Below are positions 44,484-57,000 of a DNA stretch of 64,000 nucleotides, one piece after another. A model generated the notes under the pieces. That model was not told the DNA's origin and searched no databases. It was given only the letters and a program-made list of their open reading frames with translations. Source of the DNA: Chrysaora quinquecirrha (Eukaryota; Cnidaria; Scyphozoa; Semaeostomeae; Pelagiidae); contig JACTAT010000054.1 in NCBI GenBank assembly GCA_014526335.1, forward strand, positions 610,525-674,524. The letters are read 5' to 3'. Position 1 is the first letter of the stretch. Every line of letters starts with the position of its first letter. Position numbers and translations under genes: made by a program.

Positions 44484-47400
44484 ATGCCTGGGTATCTGGA
44501 TCGCCTTGAAGTTAAAGATTTCAAATCCTACAGAGGAAAAAGAGTTATTCCTTTTAAGAAGTTTACCGCCGTTATTGGACCAAATGGCTGCGGTAGGTTC
44601 CTTTTTCTTTCTTGTTTTTTTTTGAGATGCTCGCTTGAGTCCTGCTTGAGTCCTGTCCTGGCTGGTGGTGGCTGGCCTCTCATGTTGCCACCCTCATCAA
44701 TCAGCCTATCTAGCTTTATCTAGAACAAAAGTTATTTTATTCCTCCGTATTAACAGAAAGAACAGGGAAACTTATAATGTTTTTGTTTTCTTTTCAGGAA
44801 AATCAAACCTTATGGATGCAATAAGCTTTGTTCTTGGAGAGAAAACTTCAAACTTGCGTGTAAAAAGTGTAAAGGTATGGGCATTAGCATTGGCAGAAAC
44901 AGAACAATGCTATAGACCTTTCTGACGAAAGGCCACTGAGATTGAAATTTTTCAAAACTTCAAGATAACGAGTTTTTGATGCTAAAATCGTATAAAGCAT
45001 CTATAACTTAGTCTAAGTGCAAAGTATCACTGTCCTGGTGATTGTGCTAAAATTTTGACTGCTTAATACGAATTTGGTATGGAAAACTCTGTATCTCAAA
45101 ACTTTCCATGGATAATCGCTGCCATTCATGGGAATTGTCTATATGTGACAAAGAGAAGACAATGATGAAATCTCATGGTTGTCATTTGTTCTTCATCCTG
45201 TTGTGGTGTTCCTTCATCATCTCAGGGCAGTGGTATTAATCCCGGGGGGTTACTTCAATGTGTCCATGATTAGACGTGAATCTGGACTTTGACAAAAGGA
45301 CCCATTTGTATGATAGGATTTTCAAGGATTTCTGACCCATTTGCATGAAAATCGGGAAATTTCAAGCCCTTGTGTATGAATTTGGTTGATTTTAAAACCC
45401 TTTTACAGTGCTAGAATTCACGAAAAGTCTCGCAAAATCGAATCTGACGGCGATTCTTTGCAATCAATGTGGCCAAGCACTGTTGTTGCTGTTAATTCAT
45501 CGTTTCAAAAGCAAAAAACAAAGTAGAAAGGTTGTCAGCCACTTTGCGGTAAAACATAATGGGACCTATTGGTAAGAAAATCCTAAAATACCAACCCATC
45601 AACCAGAATCAAGCAGAATATCAGACCCATGTGAAGAGAATTTTAGTCGAAAAAACCCATCCATATGAGCGGCACGTCAAGTATGTCTACATATTAATGC
45701 TACCCTTGCCAGACCAGTGGCACAGCTAAGGGGTCACAGGAGGTGGTAACCCCTACAGTCATGCTGAGATAGGTTTTGTATGTGGGCTCGATCTGATGTT
45801 TAAGTGTTGCAGGGTACAACTTGGTTAATTGTTCTTAAAACTGTGACCCAGAAACTATTACCAATGGTTGTGCCGCCGATGATGCTCTCTTATGGATTTT
45901 CCTGTCTACAGTTATTGCTGATTACCACAAGAAGCAAATTGAAGCAATCGTGATTCTGTGATCACAGACCATCTGTGACATATCAGAACCAGGCTTAAAC
46001 ATTTCATTTGAAGTTATTCATCTCATTTATTTTTACAGGAACTCATCCATGGAGCCCCAATGAAAAAACCGGTTGCATCTACTGCATATGTCTCTGCTTT
46101 TTATGTTGAAGAGAATGAAAGTGGGGAAAAGACTGAAACTGTCTTCTACCGCAAGTAAGATATACATAATACCTCATTGCTCTTTGTATCTTCTTTAATT
46201 TCACATAGCTACATAAAAACCCACCTTTTCAATCAAGGCATGCAATCATCGATGCACCTGCTGAAATACACTAAGGTTCCAAAAGTATTGCACCACCTGG
46301 CTCAAAATCAAGCATATAATCAAAATCAAGCAATATTTTCATTACAAAAGCAACCAGGCTCGAGAGCCCCATGACTGAAACTTTTGGTGGGCAAATATTC
46401 CCCATTTTACCCACTTTCAATTAGGATTCAAAGTTATGAACACTTCAAAAGTTTTGACAGAGAAATTCATCAAAAAGACATGACAGTGCCTTCAGGAAAA
46501 CTCTCCCTTAAGTCGCATGAAAATCAGAAATTTTGCTGATATTAGAAACAGAATTCTCTGAAATTTGTTCTGAAAAAATTGCTAGCTCATTTAGTCTAGG
46601 TACAGTTTCATTGTTCTGGGACCTGTAGTATTGATTTGATGAGCTTTAAAAATTCCCGATTCTATAAGGGCTTTGACTGTGAAAAGTGACTAGGGGTGAA
46701 ACTAGGGGTGAAACTTTTCACCCCAACTGGTCTGAGCCCTTTTCAGAGGGTACATCTCCATCATAAAGGTACCCAAGTAGCCCCTAGAGCCTACTTAAAT
46801 CATGATTTATTTGCAATACAATGTAATAATACCAATAATGTCTTTTCTAGGATTGTTGGCAGTGGTACTGAATACCAGATCAATCTGAAAGTTGTTTCTT
46901 CTAAAGAATATCAAGAAAAGTTAGAAAGTATAGGAATTCTTATCAGGGCTAAAAACTTCTTAGTTTTCCAGGTAAAATTATTTTTCATAATACATAATCA
47001 TCTTGCATCTCAGGATGTAGCAGAAAGGAAAGACTAGCAAAAGTGAATTGGTCTAGGAACATCTTGAGTAAAGGAATCCAATCTGCATGAAATGACCAGG
47101 ATTGCAGTTGCTTTACAAATAGTATTGCAGCTAAGTTTTTTTTTTCTGATTCATGACAACATATTAGTTACAGTAAGTGACTACATACGTTGACATACGC
47201 CCCAGAAGAAGCAAAGCTTATCTAGTCTGGGGCGCTTACTTACATACTAAGTTAAAACAATTAATACAGATTGAACACAAAATGTTTAATTCAAATAAAT
47301 TTAAAAAAGAAAAAGCTAAGTTTTCTTCAAATTCATAAATAATGGAAGACAAAGGAATCTGTGACTATAAATGTTAAAAATTTCTACAGAAACTTTGGAA

Positions 47401-48031
47401 ACAAGATGCAAGAAACTCACAAAAAGGGAAATACTTCATTGGATGCTCCCTTGAGCAGATAAACCAAGGCTCGAATCCTTTCTTTAACTTTTACTCCAAT
47501 AAAACATGAATTTTTAGCAAAATTTACTGCACTACTCTTCTAAAGCAACTGCAATTAAGGATTTTGTACATTGAGAGGATTCCCTTACTCAAGATTCAGC
47601 CATCTTCCAGAAAGATATCGGCCAACCTAGACCTCTTTGAAAAGGTCTGTTGCATTGATGAACCTGCAAAGCAATCACAGATGAGGCAATATAAAAATAT
47701 TTCTGAAACACTAAGTATCCTTGTGCAAGCAAACAGAAAGAGAAGGAGGTTTTATTTCCCCTATTCTCTCATCAGCTTTGGTTTTTCGATGACCATGTGT
47801 GCTTCACACCCAGATTAAAACAACAATATTACGGGTAATCATTTAACATGCAAATGTAAATATGTCCCACAAAAATATGTTTACCTCTTGTTTGTTACAG
47901 TCATCTTGCACATCAGGAGTTATTTGAGTTCTTCGACTGTTTGTTTTTTCTTTTATTTTCTAGGGAGCTATAGAGTCAATTGCCATGAAGACCCCAAAAG
48001 AGAGAACTGGCATGTTTGAGAAAATCAGTGG
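44484..48031 (+). CDS. SMC1A: Plus SMC1 copy: N-terminal ATPase head, exons 1-5
   Basis: Walker A is GPNGCGKSN, split by intron 1 after GC (animal SMC1 proteins usually have GPNGSGKSN, so Ser is Cys here). It is followed by [20 protein letters not shown] and ELIHGAP. Exon 4 ends [13 protein letters not shown] with the Q-loop glutamine, and exon 5 gives [20 protein letters not shown]. Only this copy retains exons 1-4, so only this copy has a start codon and Walker A within the window. Confidence 0.95.
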
Positions 48032-51000
48032 GTAAGAAAAGATTCACTTGGAATAAACCTTAGGGGGGCACTCATTAAATTTTTTTAATATCAAGAGGGT
48101 GCTCATTTAAAGGGGCACTCTTTCGAGGGAAGGCACTCATTCAAGGTAAGCAGTAGTTCCCTGATAAGCTGCAGTTCTAAAACCCTAACCTGCAGAAACT
48201 GTTAAAGATTGCTTGCTTGCTTGTTTTAATATTTTACGCAAACTACATATAGTTTTAGAAATGCACTCTTTCTTTGTCACAACATTTTAGATCTGGAAGC
48301 CTTGCAGATGAATACGAAAAGAAAAAATCAGTCATGCAAAAAGCTGAAGAAGAGACAAACTATTCGCTCAATAAGAAAAAGGTTTGAATAGTTAGCTTAG
48401 CCTATATACACTATTCTAGATAACTTCTTACCCTATAAACTAGAAAAATTAGCATAAATATAGATAATGCATATTGGATCAATTTCATTTTTACAGTTTT
48501 GCAAAACTTGTTGACACTAGTTCAGATGCACCTTTTTATGCTTAAGCCAAGTCAACTATTTTCAATGTCATAAACTGATATGGCATGAATTGATACGCTA
48601 TAATAATAAGGAAGATTATTATATGGTGTTCGAAAATATGGCTGTTCAGACCGGCAAACGGCGCAATCTGATTGGTTCTTCACTGGTCGGTACAAGCCGT
48701 ATTGACCGTTGATATAATCACGTGATATAGCCACGTTATTTTCATTGACGAAGTGAGAGGGATTGAGATGGGAAAATGAAATACCAACAAAATATGTTTT
48801 TTGAGTAAATATTCTCCAAAAAAGTTTGAAAATTTAAAGCCTTTATTGAACGATTGCTCAGTCGATGCAAGAAAATATTCGGACCTCTGCTTTTGTACAG
48901 ACCTCACTACGTTTGGTCTGTACGTCATGCTTCGGTCCAAATATTTTTCAGCATTGACCTCACAATCCTTCAATAACTGCATATTATCTGATAAGGAATT
49001 TATTAACAAAGTCTGTATTGCCTGTGACAAATAAAGTAATACCTATGATGCCGCTGGATTGTCTTACGTGGCTAGCATGCAGTGTTATGCAGGGATATCA
49101 ATGACAAATAATACATAGCTATAATCTGAAAACCATATGATGCTGTGTGAATGTCCTAAGTGATTAGCATGCAATGTTGCAATGCTGGGGTTCTTATCCT
49201 ATGTTTGCCACCAGATGTAGCCTAAAATGGCTAAAGTTAACAACGAATAATATAATAATAAATGTAAATACACTGTTGATTTCAAAAAGTCACAATAACC
49301 CCTTGAATTTAATATTGTATCTTGTTGTGATTTTCAGGGCATTAATAATGAAAGAAAGGAAGCCAAAGCTGAAAAGGAAGAGGCTGAAAGATATCAAAAA
49401 TTTGCTCAAGATCTGGTGAGTTCTGGAATACCTGAATATAAACCTTTTACACCAATAAACATGAAAGGAGCACTGGTATATATATATATATATATGTATA
49501 TATGCATATATGTATGTATATACTGTAAACCTATGCCACCTGGGGAAAATCTCTCCTCGTCTTTAACATACATGACAAATATAACATAGATGGTGCTGAA
49601 GACCCAGGGGCAACATAGCTGAAAAACAAAAAAGTCAAATGGGAGGAGATTCTTGGTATTTATGACTTGGAGAGTTACTTGGTGATTTCATTGAGCATTA
49701 AAGGTGGGCGCAAACCGTGCCAACATTGTTGGCCAACATGTTCACTGAAAATTGGCCAATATGTTGGTAGGGTTTGTCATACCATCACAAAATATGATAT
49801 GTTTGGGTTGCTGATGTCGTCTACAAATGATCTTTTGCAAACAGGGCCGAAAATGAAGCAGCTGTTTGTTTATTGCCCGCTGTTTTCGTTGAGGATGAAG
49901 AAGAAAAACTCGTGGTGCAATTCAGCAATTCAAGCTGCCAGCTTAAATCTATATTTTATTTTGAAGTCTCCAAAATAACGACTGAAATTGACAAGCAAGC
50001 GTCGTTTGCTGTCTTGCCATGCAGTCTGATAGTATCCCACTTGTGGAAAAATCTATCCTTGTGTTCGCAATCCATAACAAATAAATATATATATATATAT
50101 ATGGGGCTGAAGAAGGCTCAACAAAGCTGAAACGCCAAAAAGTCAAACAGGAGGAGAGCCTTGAGCTGTATGACTTTGACTCACTCGACAATTTAAACTA
50201 TATTTTTTGAGTGTAACAAAATTTCAAAATTGCGAGAAACGGCGGAGTATATCCAGAGATGTTTCTGCTGTTTCTCGAAATTTGGAGCTTTAAGTCAGGA
50301 GCTGAGTCAATCGGAGAATAGAGTTAGGGATGCGATTCTGAAGTTTCAAATATATTATCTTGAATCAAATTGCTAATTTACCAAGTAATGTACATTGAAT
50401 TTAATTTTGAATTTACAGACTAATGCTAGACTGGAAACACAGTTGTTTAAGCTTTTCCACACCGAACAGCAACTAGATAAGATCCGTCAAGAAATCAAAG
50501 GAGAATCGAAAGACCTTGATCGATGCGTAAGTGGCTATTTTTCTTGATTCTATGGTTAACGACACATGTATTGAAATTAAAAGGTGCACTAGTTGTAGTG
50601 AAGGATAACAAAATGGGGTTTGATTCCCGAAGGGGGGGGGGTCAGTTGACTTGTTTCGGAAAGGGCCATGCCGCCCAAGGTACGAAATGCCTACGCCTGC
50701 CTACCCATATTTATGCCAACCCAAAGTTATCCTAACTCATAATATACCCAAAATTATACAAAAATATTCTAATTCTTGCATTATTGTATCGTTGACAAAG
50801 TTTATACAGAGTGTCGAGAAATCAATTCTGTTCTTCATTTTAGCTGTCGAGAAAGACTACGATAGAGCAGCATTTGAAGGTGAAAAAAGCTGAATCAGCA
50901 AAGCTGTCGAGAGAGATGGCTGTAATAGAGAAAAGGATGGGTGCTAAGGTATCAAAAAATTTTACCTTCTTTGCTAATGTCCTTTCATACCCAAATTTAT

Positions 51001-54000
51001 GGAAAATTTATCGCTACCGTAAATCGTCGAATAAGCACCCACCTCTTAATAAGGCCCCCCTCCGAATAAGCCCTCGCCTAAGAATTCTTTTTTGCAAAGA
51101 AGCCCCCGTTGAATAAGCCCTCATGGGGAAGTATTCGAAGGCCGTACGAATTTGTTTCTGACTATAATGCATCTTTCAACAAATTGAATCATTGAAAAGC
51201 TAGTGCTGACAGGTTTTAATAACAATCCAACCAATAACCAGCCATTGGCTATTGGCAAACTGCTGATTTTGTTTATAGAATACAGATAAATTATCTTTCT
51301 TCTTTCTGCTATTCTTTCAACAACACACTGGAACCATTGAACTTTGAAATAAGCCCTCCCCTCGAAAAAGCCTTTCCTGGAATATGCCCCACCAAAAAAT
51401 TACTTTTTGCAAATAAACCCCCTGGGGGTTATTCGAGGATTTACGGTACTACACATCTGATCACATATGAGAGGCGGAGCCCCGAAGAAATTTTTTCTGA
51501 CCACACGCTTTACTTTTGCTATGAATGTAACCAACACTCTTCTAGTGCCAAAAAATATACTGGAGATGACCTAAAAAATTGTGATGTTAAATATTTCAAT
51601 TGAATCAAATGACCTGGTGATCGAAGAGGTTTTTGATAGTTTTGATGGAAGTTTTGAATACTTCAAGGAATTGAGTGTTTGTGTTTCCAGAAAGGAAAAC
51701 TTCATGCATTAAACATTTTCAATGCTTGGCCGGCACGTCCCTAACAAAACTGGTCAAACACTCCCAAGATTTAAGGTTATTTTCTAAAGCATTTCTCTGG
51801 GTTTTAGCAGTTTTAGTTTTTATAAACTTCACTTTTATTTCCTGTATTGAGTTTCAAATTTTTAACGTTTAAAATTTTAGGAAGTAGAGCTAGGAAAGAA
51901 AAGACCATTATACATCAAAGCTAAAGAAAGGAGAGACCATGCTGCTGCAAAGCTTGAAGCTACAAAGTGAGAACTGTTAACTGTTTGCACAGCGTTTCAA
52001 CTTAGAGCCTCGTTTTCAAATTTACGAAAATTTTTTCCAACGAAAAGAACTGAAATTCAGAAATCCAGACTATGCTTGTTACATTTAGTGCTTTGACAAA
52101 GCTTCTTCCTTCTTTCTTTTACAAATGCTTCAAACATTTGAATTTGCTTGTCAAAGGAAGATAATTTTTGATCGGCAACATCAAAAACATATTTTGCTTG
52201 ATGCATGCATAAAATGTTTATGAAGTTCTCCGAAAACATTGCTGTGCAAATTCTGTTTGTAGAACAATGTTTTGAGATATGACCAAACGGTCAAGCATTG
52301 CTTGCAAAGCAAGTCTCTTATGTTTGACCAGCAATGGCTATGTTTGGCCATGGCCCCAGTGTCCTGCCTGTGTTTCGCCACTTTGAACTTTATTAAATGT
52401 CCTCATTGTTGTTGTTAGGCCCTGGCCAAATGATGAAACACTGTTTGTGAAACATTTGAATTTGTTTGTTAAGCAAAAATGTTTGACTGGTTTGGCCCTG
52501 TCGCAAGGCATCGTTTGTCAAACATTTTCGCTTGCATCAAGCTATAATTTTTTTCGATCTGTTTCAAAAACAATGTGCAACTAATGAAGCTTATTTTTGC
52601 TTTTTAACTATATTTCGTGACGTGGCCAAATGCTCAAACATTGCTTAAAAGCAAATCTCAAATGTTTGGCCAACAATGTTTGGTCAGGACCTTAGATTCA
52701 GGCTCACAGTTAAACAGTTTAATTTTTTAGGATCTTTTTCTCATGATTTTCTCAAACACGATTTCTTATGTTTTTAGAAAGAACTACTCAAAGACCAAAG
52801 ATCAGCACAAAAGACAACAGAATGAGGTTAGGGATATATTATATCCAGTTTCTAATGCTCGTATTCTTCTGTCAATTGTTTTGCAACTTTTTTGATAGGA
52901 ATTAGTGAATTGAAAAACAGCTGATATCATGATATTTTGATATTATGAATTGTTTTGAAGTAACAATTTTAAGTCCTGAATTGGAATCTTAAGTCACATA
53001 TTTATAGAAATTTTCGTAAATTTTGGTAGGAAGACTATAAGTTGAATAGATGCATATATCTATATAAAGAGATGTATACCTCCTTATCTATGTAATTTTT
53101 GATTTGAAAATTTTGGAAAAGATACCACTGTTATTAGAGAGCCCATTCTTTTTCATGATTTTTCTGCTCAATGTTTAAATTATTATTTATCAGATCAATG
53201 ATTTGAACCGCGAGCTTGATGAAGTAAAGCAGATGGCGGAGCAGTATGAAAGAGACATTGCGGAGGAGAGCCAGGGCCAAAGCCTTGAACTTCTCGGCTC
53301 TCAGGTAAAAACAAATTTTTTAAGTCATGAAGGTTGCCGGTTAACTTCTTATTTCACATATTTAGTCTAATTTTTTGACAAAGCGATCAAACATTGTTGG
53401 TCAAACACTTTAAATTTGCTTTACAACAAATGTTTGACCGTTAGGCCACGTCCAAAAACATTGCTTGCTCAACATTTTTGAGCAACGTAGTTATTGCCAA
53501 TGCGCAAGCCCGAACGCCTTGCTGCTTAGAAATATTGCTAGGTGTTGAAATGTCCCAAGCTGTTTGAAAATAACAAAAGAAATGTGACATGCAATGTTGG
53601 ACAGGCGGCCAAACGATCAAACATTGCTTGAAAAGCAAAAGTGAGCAGAATTTGTGGAGTGATGTTTTTGAAAAAAGATCAAAAACATTTTTTGCTTGAC
53701 GCAAGCAAAACATGTTCGACGAGCAGTATTTTTGGACGTGGCCAAACGGTCAAACATTTTGCTTGACAAGCAAATTTGAAATGTTTGACAAACAATGTTT
53801 GATCGTTTGGCCAGGGCCTAAACGTATTCGTTTATTTTTTTTCTTACCCCCTGATCATAGCAGCTGATGCAAGGCATTTCTGAAGAAAAATCGACTTGAT
53901 GACTGTAGTATAAAACCGCGGTCACACGTGCGATTTTTTAGCTGTTCTGGCGAGGCAACCCTCCTGAGTTTGTCCTCTTCTCAGAATTCTTGAGCTAGCT

Positions 54001-57000
54001 ACACGCCGCGACAAAAATGCTGCGACGGAATTTCTGTGACAATCAACTTGCGTGATAACTAGAATGGGTCCTAGAAAATTTCAAGGGAAGCGCGCGAAAG
54101 CAATGCAATGTGTGATCTACTGGATTTATTATTCTTCTTTTAGATGGAGGAATATCTAAAGCTGAAAGAAGAAGCAAAGAGATTAGCTACTGCTGTGCAA
54201 ATGCAGCTTGACAAGGTTGGTTTTTTATGAATTTTGAGCTGCCTTCCTTGATTTAGCACTTTTGCCCCAAGCCAAGGATGGAAAAAAATGATGTCAGAAT
54301 TGCAATAAATAGCGGGAACATTTTCGTGCAGTACTTGAAAGCTTTTTTCGTCTGACACTCCTCAGAGTATAAACATCAGAAACAGACCGAAACACTTGAA
54401 AAAGGTGATATTTATTCTCAGATGTGGATCGAAATGCACCAGTCAGGAAGCGAAGCCGAATTGGCATTGTGTTTTAAATACCAATCAGCTAGCAAACAAA
54501 GTTTCATCATAATTTAAATGAGTTTTCCTCGAAATTGCTATGTCGTATTGAAATACTGCAAAAAGACAATTTTACTTAGATTGGAGATCTAGCTACATGT
54601 TGCAGTCAAAAAGTACAGCTTTTTGCTTGACTTAATTAGGCCCAAGTAGGCATTGATTAAGACTACTTTCGGGAAAGTTGTTGAAGGTCCATCTTGGATT
54701 CGTTTTCTCAGAAAGTGCTGTGGCGTCGAGGTGTAATCCAGCTGACTCGTGGTGTCAGGAGCTCTGTGTGGTCAGGGTTCGAGCCCAGCCACGGTAGCGT
54801 CACAGCCAGGGCCGAGGTCTCGATTAGTTAACCTACTACTGATATCCTAGCGACCGGCCCTAAAACACGATTTCACCTTTACCTCCTCTGGTCTCTTTTA
54901 AGTAGATTTCACCAAAAACCCAGTTACCCCCTTTGCTAGATTTTTGCGAGTAAAACTCTGTCTGCACTGGTTTCTGACGTCTTCAATAAACAGGTCAACA
55001 GAGAGCAGAGATCTGATCAAGAAGCACTTGAACAATGTCAATATCGTAAGAATGAGTTGAATGCAAGACAGAAACATTTGGAAGCGAAGAAGAAAAGTGG
55101 ACTTGATAGAATTGCACAGCTTGATGAATATATCAGGTAAGTAAGAATGAGCGTACCGTATTTTTTCAATTGTAAGCCGCGTCTTTTCGTTTATAGCAAG
55201 TTTTGTTGTGGCTTTTAATCCATGCCAGCTTTGCGGGCTATGTGGTTGCGGGTAATAATCGAGGCCAGGGGTACTTCTTCCCTGAACATTGTTTGTGTGA
55301 TTTATTCAAGGGTGGCTAATGATCGAATAGATGCTGTATTTATTCAGACGTCACTTTTTGACTGGCTGATTGATCGTTTGGTAGATTGATTGATTGATTG
55401 ATTGGTAGATTGGTTGATTGATTAGTTGATTGATTGATAGATTAATTGATTGATTGGTTGATTGATTGATTGATTGATTGATTGGTAGATTGGTTGATTG
55501 ATTGATTGGTTGATTGATTGATTGGTTGATTGATTGATAGATTGGTTGACTGTTTGATTGATTGGTAGATTGGTTGATTGATTTATTGATTGGTTGATTA
55601 ATTGATTGATTGGTTGATTGATTGATTGATTGATTGATTGGTCAATTAACTTTATGATTTTAAATTTTCTCTGTTTTTAGAACTAACATTGAAACTGTGA
55701 ATCGTAATAGAGAGGAGTATAATGCACTTGAAAGCAAAGTTAGGTAGGTACAGTAGGCTCATAGAGATTTGAAAACATTCCAACCCCCTCATAGAGAGTA
55801 TGCTTTGTAGAATTCTTTGTACAAGAGAACTCATCGTACAAGGTTTTGCCCTAAAAGTCTTACTAAGAGTTTAAAATCGCTTTCTCTTTTTTTTATCTTG
55901 GTTAAATTTAAAATGCATTGACATACAGTATTTGTTAAAAAGAAGCTGAAACATTTTAAAGATACTTATGACTTCTAATAGTAGTTGGAACGTCCCTGAT
56001 CTCAGCCATGAATTACAAGCATTTTAAGGCAATGTAGAATTGTCAAGAGATGGAACTCTCCCTGTCTCTGCCCCCAAAAAATGTTGATACAGAAGGCAGC
56101 TAATCTTGTAATCACGCGAAATCATAATAAGTTAAGCTTCGCTTTAGAAATTTTACAAAAAATTGCAGCATCTAGAGATACCAAGCATCTTTTGGAAACC
56201 AATTGTCATAATAATATTTTTGTGTGGTTATTCTCCTTCCTACGGCTTTCGCTCTCATTAATGCTAATGCTAACCTGGTAAACTTTCTTTTTTTAGGAAT
56301 GCTACTACACAGTGTGCAGAGATTAATGACATGTTATCAACGATTCAGAATGAGTTGAATGAAGCTAGAACAGATAAACATGCAAGTGCAAGACAAGTGA
56401 AGAAACAAGAGATCTTAGATACGATGAAGAAATTGTTTCCCGGTGTTTATGGCCGACTGATAGATCTATGTGAACCTGCGCACAAAAGGTTTGTTAATCA
56501 TTGATTCGTCTTTGAGTGGTACAAAATTTCAAAACTGCGCGAAACTGCGTATAAATTTTTGGACATACTTCAAAGCCTTTTTTAGTTTGACACCCCTCAA
56601 AGTCTTTGGTATTTAGTAGGGCAACGTTTCAAAAGATATCCGTCTGCCATCATGGGCCTGATGACGGGAGACGGATCTCTCCCGAGACGTTGCCCTAATA
56701 AACATAAAAGGCATGTCGTGATAAGTTTTGACTATCATGTCTAATACGGTGTCAGAAACAGCCTTGATAAGCCCGAATATATTTACCCCTCAAAGTATAA
56801 ACGTACGATACAGACCGAAACAATTGACTAATAGGGACTTTATACCCAGATACGGATTGAAATGCACCAATCAGAAAGTGCAGCCGAATCGGCATTGTGT
56901 TTTAAACACCAATCAGCTTGAAAAATACAGCGGGAAGATCAGCAGAATAAATTGAAGAGTGCAAGGGAGAAACCAACTCTTTCTTTCTACATCGAATCTT

